Assembly (NCBI RefSeq): GCF_022605725.1
Contig: NC_065550.1
Span: forward strand, 11,656,001-11,720,000
Length of the DNA stretch: 64,000 bases
Direction: 5' to 3'
Origin: Anthonomus grandis grandis
Taxonomy: Eukaryota; Arthropoda; Insecta; Coleoptera; Curculionidae
Position numbers and translations under genes: made by a program. Below are positions 11,782 through 23,846 of the stretch, in pieces; positions within the stretch are counted from its first letter, which is position 1; the number at the start of each line of letters is the position of its first letter. Below the pieces are notes generated by a model, which worked only from the letters and a program-made list of their open reading frames with translations, had not been told where the DNA came from and searched no databases.

Positions 11782-12816
11782 TAGGGTTAACCTAGAGTTT
11801 AGGGTTAACCTTCTAGAAGATTTGTGGAAGGTCTCCTTAGGATTGTGTTACAGTTTATTTTCTTCAGATACATAAAGAATAAGAAAATAAAATAAATACA
11901 AAATGTTAGCGAAAGCATAGCTGGATTATAGAACTTTAAGAGGCAATTTCTGAGTTATTCTGGTGCTAAAGTTAATAAAATAAACAGTTATCATTTCAGT
12001 ATTAATTCTATTTTTGATTTCAATAATTTTCAACCCTTATGATGAAACTCAAATTATTAATCATAATATTAATTTTTTTTAATTGTTTTGATTTCACTAA
12101 TGTTAGAAGTCATATCCTAGCCAATAAGATCCCAGCTTATTCTCCTATATCCCTACTAAAACCATTTCTGGCGTGAAAATCTTTGACCTCTAGGAGTCTT
12201 GAAGAACAAGCCTTTTGAAGAAGGTAGAGTTCTTGGTATTTTTGCCAGTTTTACTCCAATGAAAAGTTGAAAACTCACCTTTTGGGTATTTTAGTTTGTG
12301 GATACTAAATGCCATACGGGTCTTGTCCACTTTAAGTATCTGCGATTTTGCAATATTTTAAAATTTGAACATAAAGAGTACTTTGAAAAGAATAGAAAAA
12401 AATTTGCGGATTATTCACATAGGACGCTAAAAAATAATATTAAATTATGTCAAAAAAGAAGTCTACTCTACTCTATTTGATGATCGAAACTCGTTGCTAT
12501 TGATAATTACATTGTCAAACTTTTGACATATGATCTCGCAGTTGTCAAATTGTGTATATAATATGTAATAAGAAACAAGCACATCTAAAAAGCATATCTT
12601 ATATAAGAGAAAACATGAAAGACATCTAAATCTATCTGCCAAAATGATAGCAGTGTTTTTACACTATAACAGTGAATGGGTTTCACTTTTACACACATTT
12701 GTACACAAGCAAAAAATTCATTCCCTTATGCAAAGGTTCGTAGCCTTCATATTTTCTAACATTTTGAGATTCTATTCATATGAAAAAATATAGAGAGGGC
12801 TCGTAAATGTCGAGCA
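11782..12816. other. No recognisable gene
   Basis: AT-rich sequence with short frames lacking known motifs. It starts with two copies of TAGGGTTAACC/TTAGGGTTAACC directly after the hAT element. Confidence 0.4.
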
Positions 12817-12886
12817 CATCTCATCTCATCTCATCTCATCTCATCTCATCTCATCTCATCTCATCTCATCCCATCCCATCCCATCC
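12817..12886 (+). repeat. Pentanucleotide microsatellite (CATCT)n
   Basis: A 70-bp run of about eleven CATCT/TCATC units turns into three CATCC units at its right end, followed by short CA-rich text. Confidence 0.95.
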
Positions 12887-13120
12887 TAACCCAACACACA
12901 GGCACACGCAGGCACGCCCCCCGTGTGCTAACGCAACCCAAAATCTAAGGTAAATAATATAATAAATAAATAATCTAAGGTAAATAATATTAAAAAAAAT
13001 ATTGATAATAAGTTTTTAAAATATTGCAGCATGTTTACATAGAAATAGGTTACAATAGATTATTTTTGTTGGATAAAGAGTCAATTAAAATCCAATCACT
13101 TAAAAACTTTCTTTCCTTTA

Positions 13121-13160
13121 TTGCCAATGTTTCGGTCTATATTACGCCTTCTTCAGGGCA
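13121..13160 (-). ncRNA. Hammerhead-like motif (degenerate)
   Basis: On the minus strand TGCC is followed by CTGAAGA, one A, an imperfect GGCGT/AGACC stem around AATAT, GAAAC, and then ATTGGCA, whose GGCA can pair back with TGCC (stem I). This has the order of a hammerhead ribozyme core (CUGANGA, stem II, GAAA, stem III, stem I). As in the copy near 59.7 kb there is one extra nucleotide before stem II, and stem II is weak, so catalytic activity is doubtful. Confidence 0.35.
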
Positions 13161-15821
13161 CTTAGCATATATGTTTTCAAGATCTTGTGAGTTTTAAGTA
13201 TTGAAGTGATTCTAATATCCTGGAAAAATATCCCAACCACCTAAGATCATTTATGAAAATGATAGATAATGATCTCTTTTAAAAATTTTATGGGATCATA
13301 GGTTTTATAATCCATTTTTTGCAAAAAACATAATGCTATAAAATATTTTGATATTTTTCACATAAAAAAATGAAGAGTGGCATATTAATTTTTGTAATTT
13401 ATAATGGTATATTTTATAGAATTTGTTGTTGGCTCTCTAGAATATTATGGCATATTTTAGATCCACAACCAATAAATGGTCCTTATTAAATATCATTTAT
13501 GCAAATGATGCGAATTCTTATGGTATGATTTTGCAAAATAGTTGTTGGTTTTCTGATATATTATGGCATATTTCATATCCACAACCACCAGTTGAGTCCA
13601 CCTTTTGTATCTTGTTGAATGAGCTTTGAAATAAATTCAGAGGTTGCCTCAATCCTCAATGAGCAAGTGGCTCAAAGATACTCAAATTTCATGGTACTAC
13701 AAACCCAGATTGGAGCTGCGCTCTCTGAATTCAGAAGAAAAAAGGAGAGGACAATCTTTTGTAGAATTATTGAGTAATGTTAGCAGTCTGTATTTGGACT
13801 TTCATCATATATACTTTGTTAAACATACAGATATATTAACATTGGATCTCCGTAAAGAATTGAAAGATACTCTAGCAAATGTGTCTGCAGATAAATGGTT
13901 GGTCTGAAACATCATTGAAGAGTGTTTTGAAACATCAGGAGATATTACAAAAAGTCGGGATTGGTTTTCAAAATATGCTAAACTCACATGGTCCACTTCG
14001 TGAGTACGAATGAGTCAATTGAAATTGATATTCGGAAAAAAAATCCAATTCTTTCTTAGTCGCTCCAGCATATATTTTGTTAAATTTTGATAATTGCAGA
14101 CAGACCTTGGAACAAGATCATGGTCGCCGACAGGATGGGCAATGTAGTTCATCTACATAATTTTTTAAAATAAAAAAAAACTCAAAAAATACTTCCATTT
14201 CTATATCAAACACTGTAAAACAGGTATTTAGTTATGTATACCCAGCTTTTTGGGTACTTGCCTAGTTACTAGAAAGAAAAGCAGTTATAGCTTTAAAACA
14301 ATCTAAAGGAAATTATAATAAATTTATTCTTTTTTACGTAATAATCTTGCATGGTGGTCATACATAGAGTAGACCTTCATTTGCTTAAAGCTATATTTTT
14401 TCTTGGATTGGGGATTTTTCCTTGCAATAATAAATCTTATGGTTTTTAATCCTTAGAGGAATGAAGGAATAAATAAATAATTTATAATTGAAGGCAGATT
14501 TTTTCAGTTTTAAATGCTGCGCCAATCTTCTCACTAATAGTTATATTTTCTTGAGAATTAATAACAGCATAGCCATTACATCTATAAATAAGATGGGAGA
14601 TATGTAGTATAACAAAATGTTACTTCCCTTGTTAGGGAATTTGTCAGTGGCGTGAAAATAAAATTTGTTTATTCGATTTTATAATTAATTAAGACATTCA
14701 GTTAATCAAAAGTTTGCTGGTTATCGACAAAGTCTTATCCAGCAAAGCGTTGAGTAAAGAAGTATCCCAAAAAATAACGGTTTACAACATTTACTATCAA
14801 TCAGTATAATTCTGGTTTAGAGTTGTGGGATCAGTTTTGTCCTTCAGTGCATAAAGACTGCTTCTTTGAATCATCTTCGACAATTCTTCATTCAAATTAG
14901 AGTTTCTGCACAAATAGAATAGGTTGTTAGGTCATTAGGTTTATTGTGAGTGGGGAACTTTGTGTCCCTCCACTGCGACCCTAGGTCTATTGTGGCTCAC
15001 TCCTAGGTGCTTACACTTCTATAATCAAGTCGGCCCTCTTTAAGAGTTCGATAGTTTGACTGCATTCTTAAATATCTTCACGCAGAGATCAAAAAGAATA
15101 AAAAACATTTTCTTATTCTCAAGAATAGATAAACGAGGAGCATCATGATACTCTTAATTTCTATAGGTCCACTATAGCTCAGATTTATAAGCCTTCATTA
15201 GTAGATTATTTTAAAATGGAGGGACCAAGAGTTGTTACTTTTGCGAAAATTAAAAATTAAATTATTATTTATTAATTAAATTATAGAATTAAAAATTATT
15301 GGAATCATGTAATCGGGTTGATTTATTTGCAAACATTGGTATGGCATCATAATGCTAGAGCAGATTTCTCATAAACCTGCATTGTTATTAGCTTTTTCTT
15401 CTGCTCAGAGTAATCTAGTTTTCCTTTGTTTCCCTCCGTTTTATTTTGTTTAAAGTTATCTGATATTGATACTACCAAATATAATACATTTCATACAACA
15501 CATGCATCATCATCTATGGTAGATCGTAAAGGTGTATCAATGAATATAACTGAATTAGGTGCGTGCTGGAATGAGCATGCGAAGAGATTTGCAAATTTTT
15601 GTAAAATGCCTAATGCGGATGTATGCTGATGATGCTGATTGTATTTTAGTTTTAGTTGTATTCTAGAAGGATTATAACAATATTATTGTTATTTTTATTC
15701 TGAGGTGTTTTACTTAGATGTCTATTACAAACATTAATTAAATGTTTTCTATTTTAAAAACTTTATTTTAAAGGTTTTTTTATTTTTTAGTCTACAGTTG
15801 CACAATTAACTATCTTTAAAC
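13161..15821. other. No recognisable gene; two unassigned short open frames
   Basis: Open frames at 13644-13907 (87 aa, plus) and 15426-15629 (67 aa, plus) show no motif I recognise and no flanking gene structure, so they are not called as genes. The rest is AT-rich, with no repeat or transposon end that I could identify. Confidence 0.4.
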
Positions 15822-16129
15822 ATCTACGTTGTTATCTTATTTACGGAACGAGGACGAAATATAATTACTTAATCAAACGAACTGACCTGTAATGAAGTTC
15901 GATTGTAATTATATGAATTCCTCGTGAAGTAAATAAGTCCCTCCCACCCTGACTTACGTCCCCTATGGTTAATTGCGTCAACTCAGTTAAGTGTTTAAAT
16001 AATGAATTCCATGGGCATTAAGACCATCCTAGGAATGCATAGGACCGGCGGAACGGGCGGATTATTTACTTTAAAATTCAGTGGTGTATGGTATCAGTAG
16101 AGAGACTACGTTTTTATCTTATTTACTGC
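15822..16129 (+). repeat. Short direct repeat framing a 280-bp GC-richer block
   Basis: CTACGTTGTTATCTTATTTAC near 15826 and CTACGTTTTTATCTTATTTAC near 16106 are 20/21 identical. Between them lies less AT-rich sequence with no gene. This could be a target duplication around a small insertion or the ends of a decayed repeat. Confidence 0.4.
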
Positions 16130-16148
16130 ATTTAAGTATATCAATATA

Positions 16149-16377
16149 TGTTCAGGATTCGTATCAAGTCCCTATGACCGAACGCGTGGCAACACCACTA
16201 ACCACAAGCAGCAAGCAGTGAATCACCCGATTAAAAAAGGCGCTCTCACTCTCTCAACGTCTGTCCGTGTAGCGACCTGTATCTATTCATTCTGATTTAA
16301 AATTATATATATATTCCTTGTATTTTTACGGAATTAAATACCATACAAGCAAGAAAAATTTGTGTGACTTATTCACA
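16149..16377 (+). repeat. BEL 5' LTR
   Basis: 229 bp, TG...CA, nearly identical to 31893-32121. It contains AAATTATATATATATTCC and a GGAATTAAATACC stretch that may act as core promoter and polyadenylation region. Confidence 0.95.
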
Positions 16378-16691
16378 ATACAAAACCTTTGAGCGGATAT
16401 TTACCACGACAGTGAGTAAAAACATCCAGTTTTATTCAAGATTGGATGCAAGACGAGCCCGGCTTCCATATTGGTTTGCGACGCGGAGTGAAGCATCGAC
16501 TATAGTTAGACTATTAAATGGGTAGAGACAGCAATCCTATACAGGTTAGTGCAATCCTTATTTCCTTTGACATTTTTATATATTTTCCTTTTATCTACCC
16601 ATTGAATAAAAACAGAATTCAAAATATTTTATTTTTATTTAATTTGAGAATTTTGTATTTTATTGTCGACTCTTTGTAGCTTATTGGTGAA

Positions 16692-18029
16692 ATGGCCGAA
16701 GAACAAGCTGACGCGGCAATAATTACTCTTAAAAATGCCAAGCGTAATGCTAAAGGTCAGTTAACACGGTTAAAAAATTATATTGATGCTACCATTTCAT
16801 CTTAAAATGTCCAGGTTAAAGAATTAGAACTCAGACTAAAAAATGCAGAACCGCTTTTACATTCTTTTTATAAGATTTGCAATGATTTAGAATCTTTAGA
16901 TAGGACGAATCTAGAGAATGAAATTAGCGAATTTGAAAACATTTTTTTACTGTAATGTCAAAAGCTGCCAACTTTTTAGACGAAAAATCAGCCGCTCAAG
17001 CTCAGAATGATGATAACTTTATTAACTTTGACAATCAGTTAGGCGAGGCTATGACAGGTACAAATTTTAACATTAAGCTACCACCCATACCTTTGCCTAC
17101 CTTTGATGGTTCTTACGATCAGTGGTTGTTCTTTAAGGACACATTTTCCTCCCTCATTCATGAAAACTCTACAATACCTAAAGTGCAAAAATTTCACTAC
17201 CTTAGGTTGTCTATTAGTCTATGTCTAGAGAGTTATGAGTCTATGTCTAGAGAGTTTTGCTGACAATTACGAAGTCGCTTGGAACCTGTTAATTAAAAGA
17301 TACGAAAACACTCAAATTTTAATAGGAAATCATATTAAAGCCCTCTTTGATCTTGAGTCAGTTCAATCAGAGTGCTACAAAGGTTTACGAGCTTTATTAG
17401 ATGGCTTAAATAAGCATCTAAGAGCTCTCGAGGTATTAAAACAACCAGTAAACACCTGGGATTCTTTGTTAATTCACGTGATTTCTTTAAAACTCGACCA
17501 GGTAACTCGAAGAGAGTGGGAATCTGAGTATTCTAAACATCAAGAAATATCGCTTGATATATTTAATAATTTCTTAAATGAGAAATGTAGACTTTTAGAA
17601 AGTTTACAAATAAACACTAAACAAAATATTCAGAAATTTAAAAGAAATCAATAATTTGCTAGTACTATTTCTAATGCGGGATCAGGTCCAGTTTGTTCAT
17701 TTTGTGACAAAAATGATACTGTGTATAATTGTAGAGCATTTCTCAATTTTAACATAAATAAAAGAATAGAAGAGGCTAAAAAACGTAAGTGGTGTTTAAA
17801 CCGCTTAAGAACTAATCACTCTATTTCACAGTGTCGATCCCCCCCTTGTAGAAAATGTGCAATGAGACATAATACATTGCTACATATTAATAACACCAAT
17901 CAAAATACCAACGAAAATCATCCCATTGCTTCTCTAGGTGATCAGGTAACATCTAACGTTTCAAATTCAAACTATGATGGTGGCCGTAAGCTCGACGTAG
18001 GCTCTGCTGCTGCACATTTTTTCCCGTCT
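16692..18029 (+). pseudogene. BEL gag (Pao retrotransposon capsid domain), broken
   Basis: The frame opens at ATG 16692 (MAEEQADAAIITLKNAKR). It meets a TAA near 16803, loses one base in the T-run near 16942, and continues at 16955. There the hallmark block LPTFDGSYDQWLFFKDTFSS and KVQKFHYLRLS show the BEL capsid family. A 22-bp tandem duplication near 17216-17260 shifts the frame again, and the remainder follows in 17235-17654 (EVAWNLLIKRYENTQ). After another TAA comes a zinc-knuckle-like region with CSFCDKND, KRKWCLNRLRTNHSISQC and CRKCAMRHNTLLH. The frame is then cut by the insertion of errantivirus 1. Gag normally forms the particle that packages the RNA; this copy cannot. Confidence 0.9.
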
Positions 18030-18033
18030 CGCG

Positions 18034-18250
18034 AGTTATAGATTTGAAAGATAAAAAGGCTTTTTAAAAAAAAATTATTTTAAGAACGTTACAGCGTTGT
18101 GACTTAACTCTACTAATGCTTAAATCTATCTGATTAAAACGATACAAATTACTTCTTAGCTAAAGTAAAAATGATTACAATGCAAAAGATCATATTCTAT
18201 AAACTAAGGAATGAAATATACTATAGTCAGAGGTTATATGTTCCGTAATT
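18034..18250 (-). repeat. Errantivirus 1 3' LTR
   Basis: 217 bp, matching 27673-27892. Its inner edge reads AATT where the other copy has AACT/AGTT, one of the few differences. Confidence 0.95.
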
Positions 18251-19919
18251 CCTCCTTCCTAAGAAACGAGCTTACGGATGGTACAGGAGTGGTGAGGTGG
18301 TTATATGACGATTTCGTCATAGATTCGTCTGGATGTAGGCTTCTCTTAGATACTCTTGGCATCAGGCATTTCTGCACCATAAAGTAGCTAATTATTGCTA
18401 CTAGCAGAATATAAAGTAATACGGTATAAATGCTGGTTCTGTGGTAGTATACGTTGGTTCAGGGCCCGGTCGAGTCTTTGATGCTGAATCTCGATGGATT
18501 TATGAAGATGTTTGGCTTCATTTAGGTCCAGTGAGCTTAATTCCAAATTATTAAAGAGAATTGGTGTAGCTTCATTGCTAGGCGGTGATAGGTTGATTTG
18601 AGGTAGTTCAATGTTTTTGTAATGGGTTTCTGGATCCTTGTAATTTTTGATGACAATGTTTCCGACACGAAGTTCACAAGTAGAATGCAGTTCTATGATG
18701 TAGGTGCCATTTAATGGGATATTGTCTTTATTGGAACCACAAGTCTGGATAGCTGCAAGAGGTCGAGGTACGATTAGCATCCATTTTCCTTCTTCCAGTT
18801 TTTCTGCTTTGTTGGTGGTAATTTGGATTTTCGTCTGCTGGTATTGGGATATTGATTCTCTAAATTTTAGCATCTGTACTTCGCAAGATGCATCTTCGTC
18901 TATAGGCAAGGGGTTAAAGTCTTGGCAAACGTATTCGTTGGTGGTGATCTTCTTGCATGGTTGGTTGGATTTTGCATACTTCAGCTCGTTAAGGATTAGG
19001 TATTTGGTTTGCGGAAATATTACATCGTGGAAGGTTTTTGAAGGTGTAGGTAGAGGATAAAGGTGGTACAGTAGATAACTGTTCTTCTCTACCATCGGCA
19101 TTTCAATGATAAATATGACTTTATTTTCCTTTGCGTAACTTTTTATATTAAGGACATTCTCAAAAAGAAATACATTTTTAAAAGTTGGATCAAATGGGAG
19201 TTTACCGGATGTTAAACTCGTAGAAATTAATTAAATTTCCTTAAATAAGTCTTTTGGACTAATGATTGATGGTGAAAGGTATTTAGTTTTGAAAAAGTTA
19301 TTGCTATTTGAAGATATTCTAAGACATCATACATTTCTTGTAAGAATGTGGTAGCATGAGATAGAATTGTTTGCAAAAGAAAAAAAAGCTTATCTTCAAA
19401 AGTGATTTTGTTAAGTCTTTGGACCTCTATTTGAATTTCTTTTATTTGTGATTCCAAAATATTTTGATTGGAAATTAAATTTTTTGAGAGTTTTTGAAAA
19501 AGTTTATTAGAATTATCTATTATGGTAATTTGTTCTTGCATTAAAAGTTTTATATTATTTTCGTTTTGCATAATTGAAGTTATTGCTGAATCATAGCGCT
19601 GAGCATCCTCATTATCTAAATTGCCGGTTATACTTTTGACAATACTGCCTAATCCTTTTATAAGGCCTCTTTTTTCGCGAGTTTTAAGAGAGAATGGATT
19701 TATTTGAAGTATTTGATTTTTTATTTTTTCTTTTAAGGTTGAAGCTAAATTGTATGAATTAAAATATTCTTTTTTATATAAAGAACAGTTTTCTTTGTTT
19801 TTTTCTAAGTCGTATATAGTTTTTTGCATTATGAGATATTGACTGATAATAGGGTTGATGTCGTAAATTTGAATGAAAGTCCAGTAATCAATTATGTTTT
19901 GCGAGTTTCCTAATTTCAT
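18232..19919 (-). pseudogene. env: Errantivirus 1 env (baculovirus F-like fusion glycoprotein), broken
   Basis: The first part (19919-19227, 230 aa) carries a furin-type site REKR at about residue 83, followed by the fusion-peptide-like GLIKGLGSIVKSITGNLD and the ED-QRYD block typical of insect errantivirus and baculovirus F proteins. A long coiled-coil-like helical region follows. No signal peptide is visible at the first Met, so the true N-terminus is lost or spliced from elsewhere. A frameshift near 19210 leads to the second part (19101-18388), rich in Cys (PCKK, EYVCQDF, CEVQ, CGSNKD, CELRVG). This frame stops just where a hydrophobic segment would be expected. The membrane-spanning segment and a short basic tail are readable in the next frame down to about 18232. 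At least two frameshifts mean no functional protein. The family fuses membranes at low pH. Confidence 0.85.
18251..18260 (-). promoter_or_regulatory. Errantivirus 1 polypurine tract
   Basis: Minus strand AGGAAGGAGG directly abuts the 3' LTR, the place where plus-strand DNA synthesis is primed in LTR retroelements. Confidence 0.8.
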
Positions 19920-19957
19920 TGGTAAAAGTCCGGGGTTCTTGGATACGTCATGAAATG

Positions 19958-21457
19958 TTACGTCAGGTCTTGCATGTTTGATGTTGAGGGACCTGCAACA
20001 ACAGGGGCTTTTAATTCTTTTCTATGGACTACCTCTTCTTTATTGTTCTTTTTGTTTTTTATTTTAACTTTATTATTTTCGAGTAGTTCAATTAGTTCAA
20101 AAGGGCCTAAGAATCGTTTAGATTTTTTATTTCTGTTGGCGTTATTTTTATATACAATTTGTCCTACTTTAAATTGATATTGCTTTGGACCTAGAACGTT
20201 TCTTTTATCGATAATTTTTTGTTTTTGGGATTCTAATTTTTCTTTTATTTCATCATAAAGGTGTTTTATCTTTTCTTTATGATTAAAGGCATAATCGGTA
20301 TAATAGCTGGTATTTATAAACTGCGTCGAGGAATAGATCGAACAATTGTATGCTATTATGGCATATTTCATTAAGGTTTTAACGTCTTCGTCCTTAAAAC
20401 GGTCTCCTAAAATTCGAAGCTGTTCGATAAGTGTAGCGTGGAGTCTTTCGATTGGTGAGTTCGATTCATGGTGAAAAGGTGTTGTAAAATGTATGTTTAT
20501 TTTATGAGTCTTTAAGATTTCTTGAACGGTGGTATTTTTAAATTCAGGACCATTGTCCATAATTATTCTCTCAGGAAGACCATAAAATAAAAAATAATGG
20601 ATGAGAGCTGAACATATTTCGACTGAAGTTTTGCCTTGAATAGGAATGGCTTGACCTAGTTTTGAAAAGGTGTCGACGAGTGTAAGAAAGTCTTGGTTGT
20701 CAAATTTGAAAATATCTATATGAAGCAGCTGGAATGGTTTTCCAGTAGTTTCTGTTAATACAAGAGAAACATATGGTGGTTTACGGGAATATTTAGATGT
20801 TTGACATATGCTACAATCATTTATATACTTTGTTATGTCGGATTTCATGGATGGCCAATAATAATTCCTTTTAAGTTTTTCTAAAGTCTCGGCTATTCCG
20901 CGGTGATTACATTTACCTTCATGCTGGTATTTCATAATAAAGATTCGCTCATCAGGTTCTTTTATAGAGTTTATTAGTTTTGTACATTTAAATAGTTTTG
21001 GTCTAGATTGATGGAAGTGGTGCATATAAACATCATTAAATTCGATGTACATGGAATCATCATGAAAATATAGGCAAAAAGTTTTCTTATCGGTGGTATA
21101 TGTTTTTAGGAATTCTAATATAAGTTTGGGATTAGATTTTGGAATTTTGACATGCCATATATTATGTTTCTCGAATGTTTCCCAGTTGACAGTCAATTTA
21201 TTGTGTGGATTTTTGGAGATAATTATTTGATATGATTTATTGTTAATAATATCATCCAGTATGGGGATTCCATCATTTAGTGTGTTATGGTTGCTGCTAG
21301 AATGCGGAGTATTTATAGAAGATTCTGGAGTCTCTTGGGAATGAAACTCTGGTGGTGGTAAATTGACATTATCTGGTTGAAGGTTTAAGTTTGAGAAATC
21401 ATTAAGAGTTTGTGTTTCGTACTGATGAAGTGGGTCGTTAAAATTTTGGAAATTATA
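19958..21457 (-). pseudogene. pol: Errantivirus 1 integrase
   Basis: The frame follows the RNase H frame after a TAA at 21458-21460. The zinc-binding region shows H and HRGIAETLEKLKRNYYWP followed by CSICQTSKY. The catalytic triad is visible: HIDIFK for the first Asp, IIMDNGPEFK for the second and SPIERLHATL for the Glu. A C-terminal FLGPFELIEL segment of the GPF type ends the protein. The block from 21196 to 19958 is open (412 aa) and has no catalytic substitution that I can see. Confidence 0.9.
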
Positions 21458-23004
21458 TTAGGGTGGTTGAATATTGGGGTTTGTATTTCTTGGAGGAACC
21501 AACTGAATATTTTGCAATATTTTAATTTTTGGTTTTGGACAGGGAGGTTTTAATTCTTTTAAAACTGATGTTATATCTGCTGGGTTTAGTTTATTGGGGT
21601 CATAGGACTTTAAGAATTGGTCAATATCTAGATCTATATCACCTGAATTATTTACGATACTTTCGTTTTCAATTGCATTAATACAAATTCGTGAGAGTGC
21701 GTCTGCGTTGGTATTTTGGTTACCCTTTTTGGAAATAATTTCAAAATCGTATTCCCTTAATTTACATCTCCATCTTACGAGTTTGCTATTTGGTTCTCGC
21801 ATATTAAAAACCCATACTAAAGGTCGGTGGTCTGTGTAAATTTTGAATTTGCGACCGAAAAGATAAGGTCGAAAATGTTTGCATGCCCAAACTATAGCAA
21901 GTAACTCTTTCTCTATCGTGGAGTATTTTACTTCGGTGTCATTAAGGGTTCTTGAGGCGTAGGCGATGGGTTTGTCATTGGGAATGTTCCCTTGGAAAAG
22001 GACTGCTCCAACTGCATAGTTGCTAGCGTCAGTTGTCAAAACAAATGGTTTGCTGAAGTCTGGATATTGAAGTATGGGGGAATTGGTGAGAAGTTGTTTG
22101 CAGTGGTTAAATGATTTAATGAACTCGGGGGTATGAACTATTTTATGATCTTTTTTAAGGCAAATCGTCATAGGCTTTGTTATTTTGGCAAAATCTTTTA
22201 TAAATCGACGATAATAACCAAGTAAACCTAAAAACGACTTCAGAGCTTTGGGAGAATTTGGAATTGGGAAATTTTTAATTGCTGAAATTTTGTCTGAATA
22301 AGGTTTAACACCTTCAATAGTAACAACATGACCCAAATATTGGACTTTTGAAACTGAATTTTGAAATTGGATTCACGAAGTTTGTCAAAAATTTGTCTTA
22401 AACGGGAAATGTGTTCTTCCAAAGAACTGCTGAAAATTACAATGTCGTCCAAATATTCAAGACAGATTTCATTTTGAAGACCTCTCAAGATGTTATCCAT
22501 GACTCTCTGGAATGTCGATGGGGCATTCTTAAGTCCGAAAGGCATTCGTTTGAACTCGTAATGTCCATTTTCAGTGGAGAAGGCGGTTTTTGGGATATCA
22601 TGGGGATCCATCTCGATTTGATGAAAACCATTGGCCAAATCAAGTGTTGAAAAATATTGGCTTCTACCAAGCTTATCCAGAATGTCTGTTATTTGGGGAA
22701 GAGGGTATTTGTCATCAATCGTTCGTTCGTTGAGCTTACGATAATCGATAACAAGTCGCCACTTGCGTTTTCCGGAAGAATCGAATTTTTTTGGAACGAT
22801 CCAGATGGGGCTGGACCAAGGGGAATATGAATTTTGGATGATGCCTTGTTCTAACATTTTTGAAATTTGTTGTTTTACCTCCTGTCTATGGACTTCTGGG
22901 TAGCGATAACTTTTTGTATAAATCGGTGTGTGATTGTCTAATTTTATTTGATGTCTAATCTGGTTAGTAAAAGTAAGGGGAATTTTTTCGCAATAAAATA
23001 TATC
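21458..23004 (-). pseudogene. pol: Errantivirus 1 reverse transcriptase and RNase H
   Basis: The frame is separated from the protease part by a TAG at 23005-23007 and split by a frameshift with a small deletion near 22330. RT blocks include SPWSSPIWIVPKK, RLVIDYRKLNERTI, LDLANGFHQIEMD, MPFGLKNAPSTFQRVMD and the polymerase box YLDD. In RNase H, FVLTTDASNYAVGAVL, SYSTIEKELLAIVWA and TDHRPLVW keep the catalytic acidic residues. Residues that should lie between FKIQFQ and QYLGHVV are missing at the frameshift. Confidence 0.9.
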
Positions 23005-23007
23005 TTT

Positions 23008-23846
23008 CTATTCTAGACACAAGTCTCTAATCATTTGTTTTTCTTCTATGTTACAATGGTCTAAGCGAATATTTTTTAAATTTTCTTTAAGCAGATTATT
23101 TTGCTCTAAGGAAAGAGGTTCATCAACTTCCATTTTTTCAACAAAATTTATATTATGAATGTTAAGAAGTTCAATATCTAGAGGTTTTGTCAAATGTAGG
23201 GTTATAGGGATATCCTGAGGATTTGTGACTGAAGTAATTGCAAAATAGTTTGAGATATTAACCAAAGAACCTGGTATTTCTAAATTATGTTCAAATTTAT
23301 GATAATCTAAAAATCCGGTACCATGTTCAACGGTTACTGGTACTTTAACTATTTGTTGGGATCTAGGAGATACTGTCACTGAAAAATTGTAATTTTGAAA
23401 ATTTTCATTCGGGATTTTATCATCACGTTTTTCATAAATTATTGGTATTTCTGCATTAGAAGTTGTTATTTTCCGAGCATTAATGTTTATACTAGCATTT
23501 AATTGGTTCAGTAAATCTGCGCCAATTGAACCATCGTATTTTTGAGAAAAATCGAAAAGATAAAATTTGTGATAGGCATTGGTATTAAATAAACTAAAAA
23601 TAGGAATGTTTGCGGCTTCATCGTGATATGTCATTGCGTGGGCGGTCTGAATATTAAATACCTCTTTATTAATAAAATTTTTATAAAATTTGTGTGCAAG
23701 GTAAGGTTCCATTAGACTTCTAGAGCTGCCGGTATCAATTAAAAAATGTGCTGTGATTTCGGGAATAAACACGTACGGTAAATCTGATCTTATGTTGTAA
23801 TTATGCATATTAATTACGTTGGGTATTGTGTTACCTGAACTTGCTG
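23008..23846 (-). pseudogene. pol: Errantivirus 1 protease (start of pol)
   Basis: The pol frame is -1 relative to gag and is open back to the slippery site at 23847. It contains the aspartic protease motif HFLIDTGSSRSLM and later YDGSIGADLLNQL. The frame ends in a TAG at 23005-23007, where RT should continue in the same frame. The first Met in this frame is at 23808, but frameshifting, not a new start, is the likely route of expression. Confidence 0.85.

Noticed and set aside
12817..12886. CRISPR-like array
   Set aside because: It is a simple pentanucleotide microsatellite without spacers, in an insect-type genome.
13644..13907. 87-codon plus-strand frame
   Set aside because: No motif, no neighbouring exon signals and AT-rich surroundings; chance is as likely.
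19950..20177. Plus-strand open frame with Phe/Ser-rich, membrane-like sequence
   Set aside because: It is the antisense shadow of the errantivirus 1 integrase C-terminus.
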